DNA of 53,808 bases from Verrucomicrobiota bacterium (lineage in GTDB: Bacteria > Verrucomicrobiota > Verrucomicrobiia > Opitutales > Opitutaceae), in the NCBI GenBank assembly GCA_023457035.1, contig JAEWNN010000030.1, forward strand, positions 1 through 53,808, read 5' to 3'. Below the pieces are notes generated by a model. It was not told the DNA's origin and searched no databases. It worked only from the letters and a program-made list of their open reading frames with translations. Positions 49,594-53,808 of this stretch are shown in pieces; the stretch's first letter is position 1, and every line of letters starts with the position of its first letter. The translations under genes and the position numbers were made by a program.

Positions 49594-50670
49594 TCAGGCG
49601 TGGGCGAGCAGCTCGCGCACCCAGCGCCGATGTGGGCCGGAGAGCGCGATGCGCTCCAGCTCCGTCAAGGGCACCCAACACAGCGCCGCACCGCCGGCGC
49701 TGTGTTGTTCTCCGGACAACGCGGCATCGGCGGCCACCGGTGTGTCCCGCCAGCGGTGGATCGATTCCTCGATCCGGTAGCGGGTGATGCTGCGCGAGCG
49801 ACGCAGGACCAGTTCACCGCGTCGGGCATCGGCGTCGCTCAGGCCGAGGTCGGCCGCGGCGGGCAGTTCGTGCAGAGCGGCGAGGCGCTTCGAGGCGGCG
49901 GCGGCGCGGTGCAGCAGCAGCTTCCCGCCGTGCACGCACCAGAGCCGGACGACGGCGCGCCGCTCGGTCCGCGGGCGTTCGAGCCGCGGGATCGCGGCCG
50001 CGGCGGCCGGATCGGCGGTGGCGCAGTGCTTGAGCAGCGGGCACACTAGGCAGGTGGGCGAGCGCGGAGCGCACACGAGTGCGCCGAGCTCCATCATCGC
50101 CTCGTTCCACTCGCCGGGATGGGCGGGGGCGAGAACCTCGGCGGCGAGCGGGCGGAAGTGTTTCACCAGCGCGGAGCCCGAATCGAACGGGGTGGTGTCG
50201 CCGGCGAGGCGGGCGAGCACGCGGGCGACATTGCCATCCACGCAGGCCACGCGGTCGCCGCAGGCAATGCTGGCGATGGCGGCGGCGGTGTAGGGGCCGA
50301 CGCCCGGCAGTTCCTGCCACTCGGCGGCCGTGCGCGGCGGAGCGGGCCGGGCGGCGACGGCGCGGGCGAGCCGGTGGAGGTTGCGGGCCCGCGAGTAGTA
50401 GCCGAGCCCCTCCCAGTGCTTCAGCACGGCGTCCTCCGGGGCGGCGGCCAGCGCGGCGAAATCGGGGAAGCGAGCCAGCCACCGTGTGAAGTAGGGCAGG
50501 ACGGTCTTCACCTGGGTCTGCTGGAGCATGAACTCGCTCACGACCGTCTTGTAGAGGGCCGGAGCTTCGCGCCAGGGCAACGCGCGCCGGTGGGCGCGGA
50601 ACCAGTCGAGCAGCGACCGGCGCAACGCGGGCAGCGAACGCGGAGGGAGGGTGTGGGCCACGGCGGCCAC
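49594..50670 (-). CDS. mutY: A/G-specific adenine glycosylase
   Basis: The 358-residue protein has the MutY layout. The catalytic Glu is E46 (VSEFMLQQTQVKTVLPYF), the helix-hairpin-helix is LPGVGPYTAAAIASI, and catalytic Asp is D145 (CVDGNVARVLARL). The 4Fe-4S cysteines are C200, C207, C210 and C216, with the family spacing C-x6-C-x2-C-x5-C. The C-terminal domain is NUDIX-like and recognises 8-oxoG. It removes adenine mispaired with 8-oxoguanine. It is divergent from the LacI-type gene with 106 bp between the starts. Confidence 0.95.
   Translation of the reverse strand: MAAVAHTLPPRSLPALRRSLLDWFRAHRRALPWREAPALYKTVVSEFMLQQTQVKTVLPYFTRWLARFPDFAALAAAPEDAVLKHWEGLGYYSRARNLHRLARAVAARPAPPRTAAEWQELPGVGPYTAAAIASIACGDRVACVDGNVARVLARLAGDTTPFDSGSALVKHFRPLAAEVLAPAHPGEWNEAMMELGALVCAPRSPTCLVCPLLKHCATADPAAAAAIPRLERPRTERRAVVRLWCVHGGKLLLHRAAAASKRLAALHELPAAADLGLSDADARRGELVLRRSRSITRYRIEESIHRWRDTPVAADAALSGEQHSAGGAALCWVPLTELERIALSGPHRRWVRELLAHA
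49676..49707. repeat. 12-bp inverted repeat inside mutY
   Basis: A perfect pair CAACACAGCGCC/GGCGCTGTGTTG with an 8-nt loop lies in the C-terminal coding part of mutY, encoding EQHSAGGAALCW. There is no T-tract. Confidence 0.7.
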
Positions 50671-50776
50671 GACAACGCGCGGCTCGGCGCTGGCAAGCTC
50701 GGTCGGGTGCTCGTCCGGGGCTTCGCGAAAAATGGTTCGCCGGGCCTTCCTGGGACCCTACGGTGGCGGCCGCCCC

Positions 50777-51844
50777 ATGAACGAACTCGTCACGATGGCG
50801 CACGTGGCCAAACGGGCCGGCGTGCATGTCACCACGGTCTCGCTGGCGCTGCGCAACCATCCCAGCCTGCCGGAGCACACCAAGGAGCGGATCCGGGCGT
50901 TGGCGGCGGAGATGGGGTACCGCCCGGACCCGAGCCTGCGGGCCCTCATGGCGTATCGCAAACGGCAGCGGCAGTCGCGGACGGTCGAGACGCTGGCCTA
51001 CGTCACCAACTGGGACTCGCGGTGGGTGTGGAAGGAGTTTTTCGCCCACGCGCAGTTCTTCGAGGGCGCCACGCAGCGCGCCCAGGAGCTGGGCTACGCG
51101 CTGGAGCATTTCTGGCTGGGCGAGCCGCAGCTGAGCGAGCGCCGGCTGGGCGACATCCTCTATGCGCGCGGCATCGCCGGTCTGGTGCTGGCCTCGCAGC
51201 GTTTCGATCGCGACATCCGGCTGGACTTCGACTGGGCGCGCTTCGCGGCAGTGAAGATCGACTACTTCCCCCACGAGCCGCAGCTGCATGCCGTGACCAA
51301 CGACCAGCGCTCGATCCTGCGGCTGGCCACCCGCAAGGTGCTGGCGGCCGGGTACCGCCGGGTCGGTCTGGTCCTGCACGCCAATTGGGACCTCGGTACG
51401 GACTTCAGCATGTCCACCGGGTTCATCGAAGCGCAACAGGCGATTCCGGTGCGCCAGCGGATCCCGATCCACTATATCGAGAAAGTGAATCCGCCTCCCG
51501 ACGAGAAGTGGGGGGGGCGCGCGCCCCGCTCCGCCCTCGAGGCGTGGCTGCGCAAGTACCGTCCCGAGGCGGTGATTGGTTTCGGCCCGGCCGTCCTGCC
51601 CCAGCTGCGGGAACTGGGCCTCTCGGTGCCGCAGGATCTCGCGTTTGCCGACATGTGCGTGGACAAACCCGACGGCACGGTCGCCGGGGTGCGGCACAAT
51701 TGCCGGCGGGTGGGCGAGCTGGCGGTCGAACTGCTGGCGGGCCAGCTCCAGTTGCATCAGGTGGGACTGCCGCCGTTCCCGACGTCGACGCTGGTCGAAG
51801 GCACCTGGTTCGACGGCGCCACGCTGCCGGTCCGCCGCGGCTGA
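50777..51844 (+). CDS. LacI-family transcriptional regulator
   Basis: The 355-residue protein opens with the LacI helix-turn-helix and hinge (MAHVAKRAGVHVTTVSLALR, NHPSLPEHTKERIRALAAEM). A long linker leads to a periplasmic-binding-like domain (GIAGLVLASQRFDRDIRLDF; ATRKVLAAGYRRVGLVLHAN). These usually respond to a sugar and repress or activate catabolic genes. No such gene is directly adjacent: mutY is divergent and ribBX follows. Its targets may be the polysaccharide genes elsewhere in the window, but that is a guess. ATG 50777 gives the HTH at the very start. It ends 54 bp before ribBX. Confidence 0.9.
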   Translation: MNELVTMAHVAKRAGVHVTTVSLALRNHPSLPEHTKERIRALAAEMGYRPDPSLRALMAYRKRQRQSRTVETLAYVTNWDSRWVWKEFFAHAQFFEGATQRAQELGYALEHFWLGEPQLSERRLGDILYARGIAGLVLASQRFDRDIRLDFDWARFAAVKIDYFPHEPQLHAVTNDQRSILRLATRKVLAAGYRRVGLVLHANWDLGTDFSMSTGFIEAQQAIPVRQRIPIHYIEKVNPPPDEKWGGRAPRSALEAWLRKYRPEAVIGFGPAVLPQLRELGLSVPQDLAFADMCVDKPDGTVAGVRHNCRRVGELAVELLAGQLQLHQVGLPPFPTSTLVEGTWFDGATLPVRRG

Positions 51845-51898
51845 CGGCGCGTGCGTTGACACGCGGCGTGTGCGCCGCACGATCCGGCCTTCCCGCGC

Positions 51899-53002
51899 AT
51901 GAGCCACGCCGAACACCCATCTCCCTTCGACTCGATCGAGGACGCGATCCGCGCCATCGCCGACGGCCAGGTCGTCATCGTGGCCGACGACGAGAAACGC
52001 GAGAACGAGGGGGATCTCATCATGGCCGCCGCGAAGGCGACGCCCGAGACCATCAACCTGATGATCCGCTACTGCAGCGGCATCATCTGCGTGCCCACGG
52101 TCGGGCACTGGCTCAAACGCCTCGGGCTCGGCCCGATGGTCACCCAGAACCGCGACTCCTTCCGTACCGATTTCACGGTGACTGTCGACGCCGCCGAGGG
52201 CATCACCACCGGCATCAGCGCCTACGACCGCACCCGCACGATCCAGATCCTGGCCGACGAGCACTCGCGGCCCGACCAGCTCGTCCAGCCGGGGCATGTG
52301 TTCCCGTTGCGCGCCCGCCCGGGCGGGGTGCTCGAGCGTGCCGGCCACACCGAGGCTGCGGTCGACCTTGTCACGCTCGCCGGTCTGCCGCCGGTCGGCG
52401 TGCTGTGCGAGCTGGTCAACGACGACGGCACCGTCAAACGCCTGCCGCAGCTCATCGAGTTCAAGCGCCAGTTCGGCCTGAAGATGATCTCGACGGCGCA
52501 GCTGATCGAATACCGCCACCGCCGCGAGGCGCTGGTGGAGAAGGTCGCGACCCGGCCGTTCGCCAGCGAGTTCGGGCAGTTCGCCCTCCACATCTTCCGC
52601 AGCCGGCTCGACGGTCGCGAACACCTCGCCTTCACGATGGGCGCGGTCGGGGCCGAGCCGACGCTGGTGCGCGTGCAGAGCGAAAACGTGCTCAGCGACG
52701 TCTTCCGCGGCGCGGGGCTGACCGGCTACCATTCGCTCACCGCGTCGCTCAAGCGCATCGCCGCGGAGCGGCAGGGCGTGGTGTTGTACATGCAGCACAG
52801 CTCCGCCATCGGCGACACGGTCGCCAACCCGGCGGCCCCGCTCGGCCAGCCGGCGATGAATCTGCGCGACTACGGCCTGGGTGCCCAGATCCTGGTGGCG
52901 CTCGGCCTGCGCAAGATCCGGCTGCTCTCCGGCACGACTGCGCGGCACGTCGTGGGTCTCGAGGGGTACGGCCTGGAGATCGTCGAGCAGGTGCCGGTGT
53001 GA
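51899..53002 (+). CDS. ribB: DHBP synthase with a degenerate GTP cyclohydrolase II domain (RibBX type)
   Basis: The 367-residue protein is active-looking 3,4-dihydroxy-2-butanone 4-phosphate synthase in its first 215 residues (ADDEKRENEGDLIMAAAKAT with E35 and E37; LMIRYCSGIICVPT; RPGGVLERAGHTEAAVDLV). It makes the four-carbon unit of riboflavin from ribulose 5-phosphate. The C-terminal half follows the RibA fold but lacks all three zinc Cys. Where RibA has C-L-T-G-D-V-F-x-S-x-x-C-D-C, this has ENVLSDVFRGAGLTGYHS (about residues 262-279). So it cannot be a normal GTP cyclohydrolase II, and resembles RibBX proteins. ribH follows after a hairpin-rich 211-bp gap. Confidence 0.9.
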   Translation: MSHAEHPSPFDSIEDAIRAIADGQVVIVADDEKRENEGDLIMAAAKATPETINLMIRYCSGIICVPTVGHWLKRLGLGPMVTQNRDSFRTDFTVTVDAAEGITTGISAYDRTRTIQILADEHSRPDQLVQPGHVFPLRARPGGVLERAGHTEAAVDLVTLAGLPPVGVLCELVNDDGTVKRLPQLIEFKRQFGLKMISTAQLIEYRHRREALVEKVATRPFASEFGQFALHIFRSRLDGREHLAFTMGAVGAEPTLVRVQSENVLSDVFRGAGLTGYHSLTASLKRIAAERQGVVLYMQHSSAIGDTVANPAAPLGQPAMNLRDYGLGAQILVALGLRKIRLLSGTTARHVVGLEGYGLEIVEQVPV

Positions 53003-53014
53003 AGAGGCGAGGCG

Positions 53015-53124
53015 GGGGGCTTCAGCCCGCGCCGCTCGGCCCGCAGTGCCCGCGCGGATCGTCGTCCCCATCTCCGCACCGCCCAGTGCTCCGGCGCCAT
53101 CGGCCGGCCCGGGCTGAAGCTCCG
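53015..53124. repeat. Inverted GGGCTTCAGCCC-type element between ribBX and ribH
   Basis: The left end GGGGCTTCAGCCCG (53016-53029) and right end CGGGCTGAAGCTCC (53110-53123) are inverted copies with one mismatch. Each end can itself fold as a small hairpin (GGGCT-TC-AGCCC). The middle is GC-rich. No FMN-riboswitch motif was seen. Confidence 0.65.
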
Positions 53125-53213
53125 GGCCACGTATCTTCCACCTTTCGTGTTGCCAGTCGGGGCGGAAGCCAAACCGTGAACCCCTCGCACCTCCCACCGT
53201 TGTTTCCCACGCC

Positions 53214-53687
53214 ATGAGCCTCCAAGCACCCTCCGCCCTCGCGATCGACGCCCGCGGCCTGCGTTTCGGCATCGCCGCCGCACGGTTCAACGCCGGCTAT
53301 GTCGACGCCCTGCTGGAACGCTGCGTGGCCACGCTGAAGAGCGCCGGCGCGGCCGAGCCGGTGGTGGTGCGCGTGCCGGGCTCCAACGAGCTGCCGGTTG
53401 CGATCCAGGCGTTGGCCGACCGCCGCGAGTTCGACGCCCTCATCGCCCTGGGCGTGCTCATCCGCGGCGACACGATCCACTACGAGGTGATCGCGTACTC
53501 GGCCACCCACGGCCTGCAGGATGTCGCGATCGCCACGCGCGTCCCGGTGATCAACGGCGTGCTCACCGTCGAGAACGACGCCCAGGCGCGCGAGCGTTGC
53601 CATGGTTCGACCGACCGCGGCGCCGAGTTCGCCCGCGCCGCCATCGAGATGGCCGACCTTTTCCGGAACCTCCGACCCAAAGCATGA
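53214..53687 (+). CDS. ribH: 6,7-dimethyl-8-ribityllumazine synthase
   Basis: The 157-residue protein has the usual length and the signatures RFGIAAARFN (start), VVRVPGSNELPVAIQAL, ALGVLIRGDTIHYEVIAYSA and VINGVLTVENDAQARER. The His of the DTIH-Y segment is the conserved catalytic position. It condenses the DHBP unit made by RibB with the pyrimidine, giving lumazine, and works in the cytoplasm, in many species as a large shell. The stop overlaps the nusB start (ATGA at 53684-53687). Confidence 0.96.
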   Translation: MSLQAPSALAIDARGLRFGIAAARFNAGYVDALLERCVATLKSAGAAEPVVVRVPGSNELPVAIQALADRREFDALIALGVLIRGDTIHYEVIAYSATHGLQDVAIATRVPVINGVLTVENDAQARERCHGSTDRGAEFARAAIEMADLFRNLRPKA

Positions 53688-53808
53688 GCAGTCCGATCCA
53701 ACAACGCCGCGACGGCCGCATGGCCGCGGTCCAGTTTCTCTATTCCTGGGAGCTCAACCGCCCCGAGGATCTCGCCCACGCCCTCGAGCTGTTCTTCGCC
53801 GAGCAGGA
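53684..53808 (+). CDS. nusB: Transcription antitermination factor NusB, N-terminal part
   Basis: From the ATG overlapping the ribH stop, 41 residues are seen (MSSPIQQRRDGRMAAVQFLY, then SWELNRPEDLAHALELFFAE). R-x-x-x-R-x-x-A-x-Q-x-L-Y is the NusB start. NusB binds boxA RNA with S10. ribH-nusB is a widespread gene pair. The rest is beyond the window. Confidence 0.9.
   Translation, partial: MSSPIQQRRDGRMAAVQFLYSWELNRPEDLAHALELFFAEQ

Noticed and set aside
51845..51898. FMN riboswitch or strong promoter before ribBX (TTGACA at 51856)
   Set aside because: The gap is too short for an FMN riboswitch and lacks its conserved words. The hexamer 17 bases after TTGACA (ACGATC) is a poor -10 box.
1..53808. 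CRISPR array, prophage, transposase or integrase
   Set aside because: No regular spacer-repeat array, and none of the frames translate to recognisable phage, transposase or recombinase motifs.

Overview
The window is about 54 kb of GC-rich, densely coding chromosomal DNA. It fits a Verrucomicrobiota bacterium, most likely of the Opitutales/Opitutaceae. That placement is an inference from gene content: several secreted proteins open with a signal peptide followed by an Asp-rich D-x-N-x-D-G ... SD-[IVL]-W calcium-type repeat, there is an indolepyruvate oxidoreductase/CoA-ligase/ACT cluster, LytTR regulation, and short palindromic elements fill the gaps between genes. No rRNA, phage, CRISPR array or transposase was found. 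Boundaries and start codons were chosen from the sequence alone.

Layout. 1-6.4 kb: start of RNase R (minus strand), divergent glycogen synthase, a GH105 unsaturated glucuronyl/rhamnogalacturonyl hydrolase translationally coupled to a six-helix membrane protein, and isochorismate synthase MenF. 6.7-9.6 kb: a DUF2937 membrane protein and a 749-residue EF-hand membrane protein of unknown function. 10-16.3 kb: a marR-MFP-RND-TolC efflux operon closed by a clear terminator. 16.7-20.6 kb: a REC-PAS-HK-REC hybrid kinase, a CLC-F-type fluoride/proton antiporter candidate and tRNA-Gln(UUG). 20.8-25.2 kb: iorA, iorB, paaK-like ligase and a tandem ACT protein, a probable aromatic (indole/phenyl) acetate module interrupted by two repeat elements. 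25.3-31.5 kb: a 1155-residue secreted protein with an Ig-like domain, facing an operon of an unknown protein, a LytS-like kinase and a LytTR regulator, each overlapping the next by ATGA. 31.7-35.4 kb: dnaE. 35.4-36.3 kb: a gene-free stretch rich in palindromes. 36.3-37.7 kb: a MATE exporter. 37.9-45.5 kb: three co-directional secreted proteins sharing an N-terminal module but carrying different C-terminal domains (two parallel beta-helices, one TIM barrel). 45.7-53.8 kb: an ArnT-type glycosyltransferase, rpsU, a sugar-isomerase-type TIM barrel, a TlpA-like thioredoxin, mutY, a LacI regulator, and ribBX-ribH-nusB.

How the genes may work together. The GH105 enzyme, the three secreted beta-helix/TIM-barrel proteins and perhaps the LacI regulator suggest plant or algal polysaccharide use. 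The riboflavin pair ribBX-ribH runs into nusB with a stop/start overlap. The Ior/Paa/ACT group fits 2-oxoacid to arylacetyl-CoA chemistry.

The most unusual features are non-coding. One is a set of three palindromes with a shared CACG-GT/AC-CGTG centre and variable arms (35496-35531, 35582-35623, 37765-37808). The other is a pair of three-hairpin elements bounded by GTAGGG and CCTA(C/T) (1917-1986, 5884-5954), with a relative at 23074-23160. The protein-level oddities are a hybrid kinase whose first receiver has Glu at the phosphoacceptor position, a RibBA-like protein without the zinc cysteines of GTP cyclohydrolase II, an IorA without the C-terminal ferredoxin domain, and a 7-bp repeat tract inserted in frame in dnaE.
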